From Leptothoe spongobia TAU-MAC 1115 (lineage in GTDB: Bacteria > Cyanobacteriota > Cyanobacteriia > Phormidesmidales > Phormidesmidaceae), in NCBI RefSeq assembly GCF_018739885.1, contig NZ_JADOES010000005.1, forward strand, positions 1-64,000: 64,000 nucleotides of DNA, in the 5' to 3' direction. The notes below the pieces were generated by a model, which had not been told where the DNA came from, searched no databases, and saw only the letters and a program-made list of their open reading frames with translations. A program made the position numbers and the translations under genes. Positions 33,692 through 43,003 of this stretch are shown piece after piece (the first letter of the stretch is position 1; the number at the start of each line of letters is the position of its first letter).

Positions 33692-35617
33692 TTAACCTAA
33701 GCCGGAAGGATTCACGGCAACAGAGAATTCACTCGGAACAACCCCAGGTATCAGCGGTAGGTTATGAACTGATAAGCCTGAATTATCCTCTAAATAGGTC
33801 GAGCGTGGCTCATCAACACCTAAAGAGAGAGGATTGTTTTCGATGCCGTCAGATGCGATTAGATTTGAGCCGGTTAGAGATAGATCTTCATCCAGGGTCA
33901 GGGGTATCTCTAGCCCAGGAGACTGAATCTCAGAGAAAGAGTCCGTCAGTGGATCTGTCTCCTTGTTTGCTCCGACCAGGCTAGACTGCTCTAACCGACC
34001 CACCAAGTTGTCTACCGATTTACTATCCTGGGGAAGATTAGGGGTATCGGTCCATTCCTTGGGTGTCCAATCAATTCCGGACTTAGGTGTCCATTCGCCC
34101 TCTGGTGGGATTGTCCAGCCTCCCGACGGCCAGTTATCTAAAGGGGGCCAGTCAGCTGGGATATCCTCAGGAATGGGCTCGGAAAGGGATTTTTTTAAGA
34201 CGGTAAATTCATAGGCCCCACTCCAGTAATTGCCCGTTGTAGGACCATCATCCGTATCGCTGCCGGTAATGACAAAATTATATTGGCCTGGGTTTTCTTT
34301 GAGCTGAGCCCATTGCTCTTCGGTCATTGTCCACTGGGTCGCATCCTTGACCTTAGGGCTGATGGCTATCCGATTAAAGGCCTGATCGAAAATGATCACT
34401 TGAAATTCGTCATTGGCATAGTTGTTACTTGCCCACCAAAAGAAAGTAGGTGGTGGACTTTCGTCTCCACTTGGAAAATTAACATAAAGAGTATTCTGAG
34501 GTGAGGGCGATACATGGGCCTCTTCAAAAATGGCACCGATCTCGGCCAGCTGACGATCGGTGAGACTTCCCCGTTCAAAATGATTCCATAGATCATCCAA
34601 GGTTTCTAAATTAGGAATCGTTTTGAGTAGGTCGTAAAGACCTTGATGGCCGTAGGAGATGGTATCCCTGAGCCCATGCCGGAAAAGATCTTGGTTACTA
34701 TCGGCTAAATCGAACAGAATGCGAGATACAGAGAGTTCATCCGCTTCCCCTCGACTGAAACGAATGCCCTCGTCTTCTAAATCATAGGAGATATTCGACT
34801 CAATCAAATCCGTATACCGGGTATCGCCTGTATTAAGGATGCCAGGAAGTATGCCAGCCTCTTGGGCAACCTGTTGAGCGGCAATACTTAAATAGGTTGA
34901 CAGCCCTTCGTCCCAGGCCAGTCGGATAGCTCTTACTTTACCTTGGCTGGCCAGGTTGCTTTTCCCGGCAGCATGGGATCCACCAGGGCTGTTACTTAAT
35001 TTATCTTCTTCTGCTAAGAAATGGCCATATTCATGGAGAATCACATCCCAATCCCAAGCGTCATCAGCATCAATATTGATGCTTTGGCTGCTGGGCAAGA
35101 AAAAAGAACCATCAGTGGTGTAGTTAGCTTCGACAACGGGCGGTGTTCCCCGCAACGTTTTGGCAAACATGGAGCCGACATATAAGGCATCGCTCACGGA
35201 AAAAGCTCGCTCAGCCTCTGTCTTATTCCCGAGGGTGAAAGCCAGGGTTCGGGGGCCATCGGGGATATCGTCAATCACCATGGATTTAACAGAATAGGCA
35301 GTGTTATCTCGGTCAACCGTACCTTCGACAAAATGATGGGGGCCATCGGCCACCACTTCGAGATAAATATCACGACCGCCACTGAAGAAGCCGTCGTCAT
35401 TATCAAAGGTTGCAGTATAGTTACCAAATTGGTCGGTGGTCACCGTCGTCACCAGTTGATCGGCACCGACACTTTCTTGATCCCAGATCTTAACGGTGGA
35501 TTCGCGTACAGCATGGGCCTGCCCCTGGCTATCTGTCCAGCGAATGATGCCAGAAAGAGTGACCTGGTTGTTAGCTTGCTTGATACTAGATTTGAGGTTG
35601 TTGCCTGTGCCAGCCAT
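33692..35617 (-). CDS. Putative zinc metalloprotease (HEYGH) of unknown family
   Basis: A 641-residue protein not matched to a named family. An N-terminal beta domain (about 18-110) looks transthyretin- or carboxypeptidase-regulatory-like, with the typical TTDQFGNYTATF turn. A helical domain then carries WDVILHEYGHFLAEED, a perfect HExxH zinc motif, and about 45 residues later AWDEGLSTYLSIAA, whose Glu could be the third ligand, as in gluzincins. A second beta region at about 375-470 (NTLYVNFPSGDESPPPTFFWW) and a Pro/Trp-rich tail (WTPKSGIDWTPKEWTD) follow. No signal peptide or RTX repeats are visible, so its export route is unclear. It shares a promoter region with the divergent WD40 gene. 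Confidence 0.65.
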   Translation of the reverse strand: MAGTGNNLKSSIKQANNQVTLSGIIRWTDSQGQAHAVRESTVKIWDQESVGADQLVTTVTTDQFGNYTATFDNDDGFFSGGRDIYLEVVADGPHHFVEGTVDRDNTAYSVKSMVIDDIPDGPRTLAFTLGNKTEAERAFSVSDALYVGSMFAKTLRGTPPVVEANYTTDGSFFLPSSQSINIDADDAWDWDVILHEYGHFLAEEDKLSNSPGGSHAAGKSNLASQGKVRAIRLAWDEGLSTYLSIAAQQVAQEAGILPGILNTGDTRYTDLIESNISYDLEDEGIRFSRGEADELSVSRILFDLADSNQDLFRHGLRDTISYGHQGLYDLLKTIPNLETLDDLWNHFERGSLTDRQLAEIGAIFEEAHVSPSPQNTLYVNFPSGDESPPPTFFWWASNNYANDEFQVIIFDQAFNRIAISPKVKDATQWTMTEEQWAQLKENPGQYNFVITGSDTDDGPTTGNYWSGAYEFTVLKKSLSEPIPEDIPADWPPLDNWPSGGWTIPPEGEWTPKSGIDWTPKEWTDTPNLPQDSKSVDNLVGRLEQSSLVGANKETDPLTDSFSEIQSPGLEIPLTLDEDLSLTGSNLIASDGIENNPLSLGVDEPRSTYLEDNSGLSVHNLPLIPGVVPSEFSVAVNPSGLG

Positions 35618-35675
35618 AGTCGTGCCTCACAACAGATTTACAAGTCCACCATGGCCAAGGCCCTATCGTGTTGTC

Positions 35676-35724
35676 AGTCGGCGGAGTCGGGTAAAAAAGT
35701 CGGAAAAGTCGGCAGTCTAGTCGG
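35676..35724. repeat. Five AGTCGG hexamers in the divergent promoter region
   Basis: AGTCGG occurs at 35676, 35685, 35698, 35707 and 35719, that is, two pairs 9 bp apart plus one, within 49 bp. It lies 59-107 bp upstream of the metalloprotease start and about 210 bp before the WD40 gene. It could be a multi-site operator or a slipped repeat. Confidence 0.55.
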
Positions 35725-35932
35725 CAGCCAGATATTATGGTGCTTAACGTCAGTATGGGAGGTCAATGGTACCCAGGCGGGTACTGCCAACATCGAACGG
35801 AGCAATCCAAGCTTAAGTTGACGGTAGTTCAATCATCAAAACGCCTGTAGAGAAGGTCATAGAGACGCTACTCACCGCTATTTTAGCCTGAATTGAGGTT
35901 ACTCACAGATTTCGATACCAGAAGAGCGCGCC

Positions 35933-38900
35933 ATGAATGTTGAAGATGCTTTTACTCAGGTAGAGGCTGCAATCACAGCCCAGGGTGGACAACGGCTAAC
36001 AACGTTACAAAAGGCAATCTTAGAAAGTGCCTGGTTTGGCCAGTCCTATAAAGCAGTGGCGGCAGCGGCTTACTGTACCGAAGGTCATGTCAAGGATGTT
36101 GCTGCCGATTTCTGGAAACAGTTATCAGCAATCTGGGGCGAAAAAGTTGGCAAGAAGAATTTTAAGGCGATGCTGACAGCCCAAGTGCAGACAGACTCCC
36201 CCTTTTCGATCATGGGTGGGATTCAACGAGTAAAGCCGATTGTCACCCAGGCTTACGATTGGGGCGATATTCCTGATGTCTCTCACTTTCTTGGTCGCGA
36301 TGCCGAGCTAACCCGACTAAAAAGTTGGATATTACAAGATAGTTGTCGCTTAGTGGCGCTTTTAGGTATGGGGGGTATTGGTAAAACTGCTCTAGCGGCT
36401 AGCCTGGCCCGTCAGCTTCAGGCCGATTTTGACAAGATTATTTGGCGCAGTCTCCGCAATGCACCTCAGATTGATTTGCTGTTGGCTGAGCTGATTCCAT
36501 TTCTCTCGGGGCAATCGGCCATGGCCTTAGCCCCCCACCTGGACGGCCAACTCTTGCAATTGCTTGAATGCTTGCAGACAAACCGGTGTTTAATCATTTT
36601 AGATAATGCCGAATCTGTCTTGAGCAGTGGGGCTAAAGTGGGTGTCTACCGGTCTGGCTATGAGGGGTATGGTCAGCTCTTGAGAACCATTGGGACCGTG
36701 GCTCATAACAGCTGTTTAATCTTGACATCTCGGGAAGAACCGCAGGGCCTAAAAGCAATTGCGGGAAAAAAATTGCCCGTCCGCTGCCTGGTGTTACATG
36801 GGGTACCGTTAGCAGTTGGCCAGGCGATATTTCAAGCCAAGGGCAAATTTAGCGGTACCCAGGCGCAATGGCAGCTCCTGACTGAGCGGTATGGTGGCAA
36901 TCCGTTGGCATTCAAAATTGTGGCAGTTGCGATCGCAGATTTCTTTGACCATAGCCTGACCAACTTTCTAGACTTCTTACAACAAGGGCCCTTTATCTTT
37001 GAAGATATCCGCTCCCTGCTAGCCCAACAATTTGAGCGTCTCAGCCCCCGCGAGCAAGCGATCATGTATTGGTTGGCCATCAATCGGGAGCCCATGACAT
37101 TTCAAGCCCTACAAACCGATTTAATCCATCCTGGCTCCAACCGTGAGTTGTTTCAGGCATTGGCCTCGTTACAACATCGCTCACTCATTGAAAAAAATGC
37201 AGTGGGCTTTAGCCAACAACCCGTCGTTATGGAATATCTCATCGATCGGTTTATCGACCAGGTTACCGATGAGATTAGCCAGGGTAAACCCATTTTATTC
37301 AACCAGCATGCCCTGGTTAAAGCTCAATCCAAAGATTACATCCGCACCGCTCAAACCCGTTTGATTCTTCTGCCAACAATAGAGAAATTAGCCCTCCAGT
37401 TCGCAGCCCCCCAAGAAGTTGTTAATAGGCTCACCCATCTGTTAGAGAACCTACGCATACACCCACCTGACCAGGGTTATGCCGGTGGCAATATCCTCAA
37501 TCTCTTGCGCCAACTCCAAGGCGATTTAAGCGGTTACAACTTTTCTAGCCTCACGATTCGTCAGGCAAATTTGCAAGACATCTGTTTGCATAACGTCAAT
37601 TTTGCCAACGCCGATTTAAGCCAGTCCACCTTTTCAGAAACCCTGGGCAGCATTTTATCAGTGGCCCTAAATCCAACCGGTAATCTGTTGATCTGCGGTG
37701 ATATCGAAGGACATATCTACCTGTGGCAAATGCCCACCGGCCAGAGATTGTTGAGCTACTCTGGCCATCTCAATTGGATTCGCTCAGTCGCCTTCCATCC
37801 CCATGGCCAAACCTTTGCCAGTGGCAGCTACGATCATACTCTCCGGCTCTGGTCAGTCGACCATAGTAACTGTCTCAAAACCTTTCAAGGTCACCAACGA
37901 GGTATTTGCACCATCGCCTTTAGCCCAGATGGACGCATCCTGGCCAGTGGCAGTGCTGACGAGACCATCAAGCTGTGGGATGTTGACCGGGGCACCTGCC
38001 TCAAAACCCTCACTGGGCACAACAACTGGGTCAATGCTCTGAGCTTCCATCCAGACAACAGGATATTGACCAGTGGTAGCACAGACGGCACTATTCGGCT
38101 ATGGGATACGGCCACAGGAGACTGTCTCACAACCCTGACAGGACATACATTAGGGGTGACTTCAGTTGCGTTTTCCCCGGATGGTCAAACATTGTTGAGC
38201 GGCAGTAGTGACCATACCCTGAAATTATGGCAAGTCTCCCAGGGACAGGCACAAGAACAATGCCTCAAAACCCTGAGTGGACACACTGACACCATCAATA
38301 CCATTAGCGTCAGCTTTGACGGTCAATACCTAGCTAGCGGCAGTGCCGACCAAACCATCAAATTATGGAATAGCCAAACAGGACAATGCCTCAAAACCCT
38401 CACCGGTCATCGTAATGACATTTGGTCTCTGGCCTTTAGCCCTGTGGATCATACCTTGATCAGCGGCAGTGCCGACCAAACTATCAAACTATGGGATGGG
38501 CAGACGGGCCAATGCGACAAAACCATTAGTGGCTATACCCATTGGATTAACTCAATTGCCTTTAGCCCCAATGGAGAGACTCTGATTAGCGGCGGCTTTG
38601 GCCAAACCCTCGGCCTGTGGCATCCCCCTACCGGCCAATACCAAAAAACTCTCATCGGCCACACTGCCCCCATCTGTTCTGTAGCCTTCAAACAGGATAA
38701 TAGTTGTTTTGCCAGTGGCAGTGCTGATCAGTCCATCCGACTCTGGCATGGCCAGACTGGAGACTATTTGCAACAGCTCACCGGGCACCATAGTTGGGTA
38801 TGTTCCGTGGCCTTTAGCCCCGATGGTAAACATTTGGCCAGCGGTAGTTTTGACCACACAGTTAAACTCTGGGACCTTGACCAGTCCAGCTGCACCAGGA

Positions 38901-39508
38901 CATTGACCGGTCATAACAATGTCGTCTGGTCAGTCGCCTTTAATCCCCTCGATCATCTCCTGGCCAGTGGCAGTGCCGATCACACGATTAAACTCTGGAA
39001 TAGTCAAACCGGGCAGTGTCAAAACACATTAAGAGAACACGACAATGTGGTCTGGTCGATTGCCTTTGCCCCCACCGGCAGCACTCTGGCTAGCGGTAGT
39101 GCCGACCAGACAATTAAACTCTGGGATGCTCAGACTGGCACCTGTGTAACCACTCTGGCTGGGCACACAAGTTGGGTCTGTGCTGTTACCTTTAGCCACC
39201 AAGGGCATCTCTTGGCCAGTAGCAGCGCCGACCACTCTATCCGGATTTGGAACCTCAATACATTAGCATGCGACCAAGTTTTGACCGGTCATACCCATGG
39301 TGTATACACAATCGCCTTTAGCGCTGATGATCAAACGCTGGCCAGTGGCAGTCAGGATGGCACCCTCAAATGCTGGCATGTGAAAACTGGCAAACTTCTC
39401 AATACGCTGAGACCACCGAGACTTTATGAAGGTATGAATATTCATCATGTTCGCGGTCTCACAACAGCTCAGCGATTCACCCTGAAGGCTTTGGGCGCTG
39501 TCGATTAA
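35933..39508 (+). CDS. vMAP-N / NB-ARC / pentapeptide / 14x WD40 signalling protein
   Basis: A 1191-residue STAND-type NTPase. Residues about 1-85 (LTTLQKAILESAWFGQSYKA, then YCTEGHVKDVAADFWKQLS) match the HTH-like vWA-MoxR-associated N-terminal domain found in cyanobacterial conflict or signalling proteins. NB-ARC follows at about 115-400: Walker A GMGGIGKT (145-152), LIILDNAES, and LTSREEP. About 530-570 resemble pentapeptide repeats (QANLQDICLHNVNFANADLS). Then 14 WD40 repeats run from about residue 572 to 1165, enough for two seven-bladed propellers. It is a soluble, probably oligomerising sensor. The N-terminal domain would recruit an effector, not seen nearby. A defence role is possible but unproven. 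Confidence 0.9.
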   Translation: MNVEDAFTQVEAAITAQGGQRLTTLQKAILESAWFGQSYKAVAAAAYCTEGHVKDVAADFWKQLSAIWGEKVGKKNFKAMLTAQVQTDSPFSIMGGIQRVKPIVTQAYDWGDIPDVSHFLGRDAELTRLKSWILQDSCRLVALLGMGGIGKTALAASLARQLQADFDKIIWRSLRNAPQIDLLLAELIPFLSGQSAMALAPHLDGQLLQLLECLQTNRCLIILDNAESVLSSGAKVGVYRSGYEGYGQLLRTIGTVAHNSCLILTSREEPQGLKAIAGKKLPVRCLVLHGVPLAVGQAIFQAKGKFSGTQAQWQLLTERYGGNPLAFKIVAVAIADFFDHSLTNFLDFLQQGPFIFEDIRSLLAQQFERLSPREQAIMYWLAINREPMTFQALQTDLIHPGSNRELFQALASLQHRSLIEKNAVGFSQQPVVMEYLIDRFIDQVTDEISQGKPILFNQHALVKAQSKDYIRTAQTRLILLPTIEKLALQFAAPQEVVNRLTHLLENLRIHPPDQGYAGGNILNLLRQLQGDLSGYNFSSLTIRQANLQDICLHNVNFANADLSQSTFSETLGSILSVALNPTGNLLICGDIEGHIYLWQMPTGQRLLSYSGHLNWIRSVAFHPHGQTFASGSYDHTLRLWSVDHSNCLKTFQGHQRGICTIAFSPDGRILASGSADETIKLWDVDRGTCLKTLTGHNNWVNALSFHPDNRILTSGSTDGTIRLWDTATGDCLTTLTGHTLGVTSVAFSPDGQTLLSGSSDHTLKLWQVSQGQAQEQCLKTLSGHTDTINTISVSFDGQYLASGSADQTIKLWNSQTGQCLKTLTGHRNDIWSLAFSPVDHTLISGSADQTIKLWDGQTGQCDKTISGYTHWINSIAFSPNGETLISGGFGQTLGLWHPPTGQYQKTLIGHTAPICSVAFKQDNSCFASGSADQSIRLWHGQTGDYLQQLTGHHSWVCSVAFSPDGKHLASGSFDHTVKLWDLDQSSCTRTLTGHNNVVWSVAFNPLDHLLASGSADHTIKLWNSQTGQCQNTLREHDNVVWSIAFAPTGSTLASGSADQTIKLWDAQTGTCVTTLAGHTSWVCAVTFSHQGHLLASSSADHSIRIWNLNTLACDQVLTGHTHGVYTIAFSADDQTLASGSQDGTLKCWHVKTGKLLNTLRPPRLYEGMNIHHVRGLTTAQRFTLKALGAVD
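37646..39420 (+). repeat. Tandem array of fourteen ~126-bp WD40-coding repeats
   Basis: Each unit encodes variants of SVAFSPDG, LASGSADQTIKLWD and CLKTLTGH, about 42 residues. One unit (the fifth) is longer by four to five residues. High mutual similarity suggests ongoing duplication or conversion. Confidence 0.88.
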
Positions 39509-39989
39509 GTTGGAGTAACAAGTACCGAGCTGCTCCATGGACACCCATTAGCACAGGCTGTTCTTCAGTCGTTTTTTGGTGTCACTCCACCGATTTGTCT
39601 GCCACAAAGCTGACCAGATTGTCTACGGTCAGCGCTCCCATAGCCGTTAGTCCGCTTAGTTCCCGATGGAAACAGTACTTAACGCTTTTCCGTTGGACAT
39701 TAAGAGATAGTATAATTAAATAGTTTGAATGCCACGATAGTGGTAAAATTTGCAGCCTGCATAATAAGGTTTGGATAGTTATCTAGAAAGATAGCTATCC
39801 AAACCTTATGCCAAAAATTCCCAGCCTAGGATCTCAGTATTTATGCGTAGACTTACAGATAGTTCACGCGGAACTTACAATTACTGATGATTGTTATTCA
39901 GCTAAAGTACGAATTCTGATTATGGCTCCAACCCTTACTATATATATAACCTGAAAAGTGTCTCAACGCTGGACATATAGTAACTTGTT
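39509..39989. other. Intergenic gap with one long hairpin
   Basis: A 481-bp gap without a supported gene. Its only conspicuous content is the 46-nt hairpin at 39764; the rest is AT-rich and presumably carries the promoter of the GGDEF-EAL gene. Confidence 0.45.
39764..39809. repeat. 46-nt near-perfect hairpin
   Basis: Fifteen perfect base pairs (ATAAGGTTTGGATAG with its complement), a G-U wobble and five more pairs close a 4-6 nt A-rich loop. No T-run follows on either strand, so it is not a classical terminator. It may be a small palindromic repeat or a transposon-end scar. Confidence 0.65.
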
Positions 39990-42653
39990 ATGAGATGTGA
40001 GATTAAATCGGCCCCAGCCATCAGCTGTAAGGAAATTTTTGCTGTGAAACAAAGTCCACGAGGACTTCGAAGGAAAATCGAACTTTACAGCACAATCATT
40101 CACACTCTACCAGATCTCATATGGCTAAAAGATCCTGATGGTGTCTATCTAGCGTGCAATCAGCGTTTTGAAGATTTTTTCGGAGCTTCTGAACAAGAAA
40201 TACGGGACAAAACCGACAATGACTTTGTGAATGCTAGGTTGGCAGATTTGTTTCACGAGCATGATGCAGCCGTAATGCTGAAAGGAGCTCCATCAATAAG
40301 CGAAGAATGGACCACCTTTGCCAAGGATGGACACCGCGAACTTCTTGAAATAAGCAGGCTTCCCATGTATGACGATAATGGGAAGCTGATCGGCATACTA
40401 GGCATTGGACACAATGTTACTGCTCGTAGAGCATCAGAGGAAAAACTTCAGAAAAGTGAAGAACGGTTTTCTCTAGCTATGCGCGGAGCCAATGACGGGC
40501 TTTGGGACTGGAACTTTGAAACCAATGAAGTCTATTATTCACCGCGCTGGAAAAGCATGTTGGGGTATGAAAATGATGAACTGACTGATAATTTGAACAC
40601 TTGGCAAAGCCTGGTTCATCCAGATGATAAAGATATAGTCTTGAAAATGGTTCAAGATTATGTTTCTGGTAAAGCTAACTCATTTGATGTTGAAATGCGT
40701 ATGCAGCATAAAGCGGGACATGACGTTTTTGTGCTGTCCCGTGCATTTCTTGTACATCGTGATTCTGACGGCAAAGCCGTTCGCTTGGTAGGAACCCACG
40801 TTGATATAACAGCCCGCAAGAAAGTAGAGTCATTTGATGACAAAAATGCCGAAATTCTGGAGATGATCGCAACCGGGAAACCAGCATCGGAAATCTATCC
40901 AGAAATTGCATTAATGTATGAAGGGCGTCATCCTGGACTGCGATGTTCCATGCTTGAGTTACAAGATGGTCGACTCATGCATGGAGGAGCTCCCAGTCTA
41001 CCAAAGGAATACTGCGATGCTGTTCATGGCTTAAAAAATGGCCCTAATGTAGGCTCATGTGGCACATCGACTTATACCGGCAAGCGTGTTCTGGTTGAGA
41101 ATATTGAAACAGATCCTAAATGGGCCAAAATTAAACATGTGGCTCTTCCCCATGGCATGCGTTGCTGTTGGTCTGAACCAATTAAAAACTCCTCGGGAAT
41201 GGTATTAGGTGCATTTGGGATGTATTACAACCACCCGGCTCTACCAAATGAAGAGGAGTCAAACGATCTTAAGTCTGCAGCAAGGCTAGCTGGCATTGTA
41301 ATGGAGCGAGACCACGCTCAGAAACGGATACGAGAACTAGCCTATATCGATGACTTAACAGGGGTTGCCAGTCGTGCTCACTTCTATCAAAACCTTGAAT
41401 CATCAATCAAATGTTCTGACCGAAACACATCTCGTTTTGGTCTTCTATATATCGATTTAGATAATTTTAAGAGTGTGAATGACAGTCTGGGGCATGATGC
41501 TGGAGACTTCCTGCTCCAGGAGATTGCGAAGCGACTGCAAAATGTGGCTCGTGACATTGATTTTGTTGCTCGTCTGAGTGGTGACGAATTCTGTATTCTC
41601 GTGAATGATTTAGAGGATGATCATGCTGCTGCCCACGTGGCTCAACGGTGTCTTGATGTAATATCAAAACCAATCGAGTTATCGGGAAGAAAATTCACTC
41701 CAGCTTGTAGCATTGGGATTGCCCACTATCCTGATGACGGGCAAGATCTCTCCACATTAATAAAAGCAGCTGATACGTCCCTTTATGCAGCCAAGGAACG
41801 CGGAAAAAATCAGTATGCGTTCTATAAGCCGGAGCTAACTGAGAAAGCAGAGTATCGGTTTCGCGTAGAGCAAAGTTTAAGAGAGGCGGTCGAAAAACAG
41901 CAGTTATCATTGGTTTATCAACCCCAGGTTCAGATACTGACTGGTAACATTATCGGTGTTGAAGCATTGTCACGCTGGCATCATCCACGATTAGGTCAGA
42001 TTTCACCCACTGAATTTATTGCCACAGCCGAAAGGATAGGTATGATTAAGCCCCTCACTGAATGGGTGTTAAGAACAGCCTGCAATCAAGCGGTTGCTTG
42101 GAAGCAGGCAGGTTTACCTGCAATTCGCATGGCGGTTAATATTTCTCCAGTCCATTTCCTTGATAAGGATCTTGTGTCATTAATTAAACGTGTGCTTGAT
42201 GAGACAGGAATGGTACCATCTGAGCTAGAACTGGAGGTTACTGAGAGTATTGTCCAGACGGATCAACAGAATCTTTCCATTTTTCGAGAGTTGAAAGATC
42301 TAGGGGTGTTACTGGCAATCGATGATTTTGGCACAGGCTACTCATCGTTTGCATCGCTCAAACATCTTACGGTTGATTGTCTGAAAATCGATAAATACTT
42401 CATCAATGACATGCTTATTGACAATAAATCAAAAATCTTGATTGGCTCTATGATAGAAATGTGTCGCAATCTAGAGCATAAAATCATTGCTGAAGGGGTG
42501 GAAACCGAAGAACAATGTCATACGCTCCAAAAATTTGGTTGTGAGACTGTACAGGGATATCTGTTTAGTACGCCTGTCAGCCCCGATGAAATAGCAAAAC
42601 TTCTGAATAATAATGTTGTCCATGGAAGCAGCATGTGGTCTTATTCTAGGTAA
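39990..42653 (+). CDS. PAS-PAS-GAF-GGDEF-EAL cyclic-di-GMP enzyme
   Basis: An 887-residue signalling protein without membrane helices. PAS domains lie at about 28-145 (LPDLIWLKDPDGVYLACNQR) and 150-275 (LAMRGANDGLWDWNFETNEV). A GAF-like domain spans about 280-430 (SCGTSTYTGKRVLVENI). GGDEF is at about 450-605 with the active motif SGDEF starting at residue 530, metal ligands in YIDLDNFKSVND, and an RDID inhibitory I-site five residues before the active motif. EAL is at about 625-875: VEALSRW (Glu658), NISPVHF, ELEVTES, AIDDFGTGYSS, LKIDK and AEGVETEEQ are all intact. Both synthesis and hydrolysis of cyclic-di-GMP are therefore possible, the balance set by the sensory domains. Confidence 0.94.
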   Translation: MRCEIKSAPAISCKEIFAVKQSPRGLRRKIELYSTIIHTLPDLIWLKDPDGVYLACNQRFEDFFGASEQEIRDKTDNDFVNARLADLFHEHDAAVMLKGAPSISEEWTTFAKDGHRELLEISRLPMYDDNGKLIGILGIGHNVTARRASEEKLQKSEERFSLAMRGANDGLWDWNFETNEVYYSPRWKSMLGYENDELTDNLNTWQSLVHPDDKDIVLKMVQDYVSGKANSFDVEMRMQHKAGHDVFVLSRAFLVHRDSDGKAVRLVGTHVDITARKKVESFDDKNAEILEMIATGKPASEIYPEIALMYEGRHPGLRCSMLELQDGRLMHGGAPSLPKEYCDAVHGLKNGPNVGSCGTSTYTGKRVLVENIETDPKWAKIKHVALPHGMRCCWSEPIKNSSGMVLGAFGMYYNHPALPNEEESNDLKSAARLAGIVMERDHAQKRIRELAYIDDLTGVASRAHFYQNLESSIKCSDRNTSRFGLLYIDLDNFKSVNDSLGHDAGDFLLQEIAKRLQNVARDIDFVARLSGDEFCILVNDLEDDHAAAHVAQRCLDVISKPIELSGRKFTPACSIGIAHYPDDGQDLSTLIKAADTSLYAAKERGKNQYAFYKPELTEKAEYRFRVEQSLREAVEKQQLSLVYQPQVQILTGNIIGVEALSRWHHPRLGQISPTEFIATAERIGMIKPLTEWVLRTACNQAVAWKQAGLPAIRMAVNISPVHFLDKDLVSLIKRVLDETGMVPSELELEVTESIVQTDQQNLSIFRELKDLGVLLAIDDFGTGYSSFASLKHLTVDCLKIDKYFINDMLIDNKSKILIGSMIEMCRNLEHKIIAEGVETEEQCHTLQKFGCETVQGYLFSTPVSPDEIAKLLNNNVVHGSSMWSYSR

Positions 42654-42710
42654 TCACTGGGGTAATCTGCTCACTAGATTGCATCTCAACAGATTTTATA
42701 GGTAGCAAGC

Positions 42711-42744
42711 TTAAAAAGCCCCCAAACCAAGAAGTTTGGAGGCC
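42711..42744 (-). terminator. Intrinsic terminator for the small peptide gene
   Basis: Read on the minus strand: GGCCTCCAAAC, a short TTCTT loop, GTTTGGGGGC, then TTTTT. Upstream of it on the same strand (about 42780-42814) a second stem, AGCCTATTCAA with its complement, lies just after the peptide stop. Confidence 0.75.
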
Positions 42745-42823
42745 TGAACAAACTTTAATCACCTTGATAAAGACATCAAGCCTATTCAATGCAATCCTTT
42801 ACTTTGAATAGGCTAAACGATGG

Positions 42824-43003
42824 CTATTTAGATTGGTTATCTAGGTGATCTAAACGTGTCTCCTGGATATCTTTAACACTCTTGGATTGGTTATCTAAAT
42901 GATCCAAACGAGTCTTGTGTAAACTGTTGCCACCAGAAACGTCTGCTAGCTGTTCGTCAGAAATTTGCTCGTCAGCCTGATTGTTCTTAGTTTGGTCTTC
43001 CAT
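42824..43003 (-). CDS. Double-glycine-leader peptide with duplicated core motif (putative RiPP or bacteriocin precursor)
   Basis: A 59-residue gene on the minus strand. The leader is acidic and hydrophilic (MEDQTKNNQADEQISDEQLA) and ends in DVSGG, the classic bacteriocin-type double-glycine cleavage signal cut by C39-peptidase exporters. The 34-residue core contains TRLDHLDNQSK twice, exactly 18 residues apart, joined by SVKDIQE. A ribosome site GAGGT lies about 8 nt before the ATG, and a terminator follows. The repeated Thr/Lys and Asp side chains are of the kind cross-linked in graspetides, but no ATP-grasp ligase, maturase or C39 exporter is in this window, so modification is only a possibility. 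Microviridin and Nif11 motifs are absent. An 18-residue period also suits an amphipathic helix. Confidence 0.72.
   Translation of the reverse strand: MEDQTKNNQADEQISDEQLADVSGGNSLHKTRLDHLDNQSKSVKDIQETRLDHLDNQSK
42831..42916 (-). repeat. Direct repeat inside the peptide core
   Basis: Two ~31-bp copies beginning GATTGGTTATCTA at 42831 and 42885 (top strand) differ at about four positions and are 54 bp apart. They encode the two TRLDHLDNQSK motifs, so the duplication is visible in DNA as well as protein. Confidence 0.85.

Noticed and set aside
42824-43003. Microviridin-type precursor assignment for the double-glycine peptide
   Set aside because: Neither the microviridin leader motif nor the TxKxPSD core is present, and no ATP-grasp ligases are nearby.
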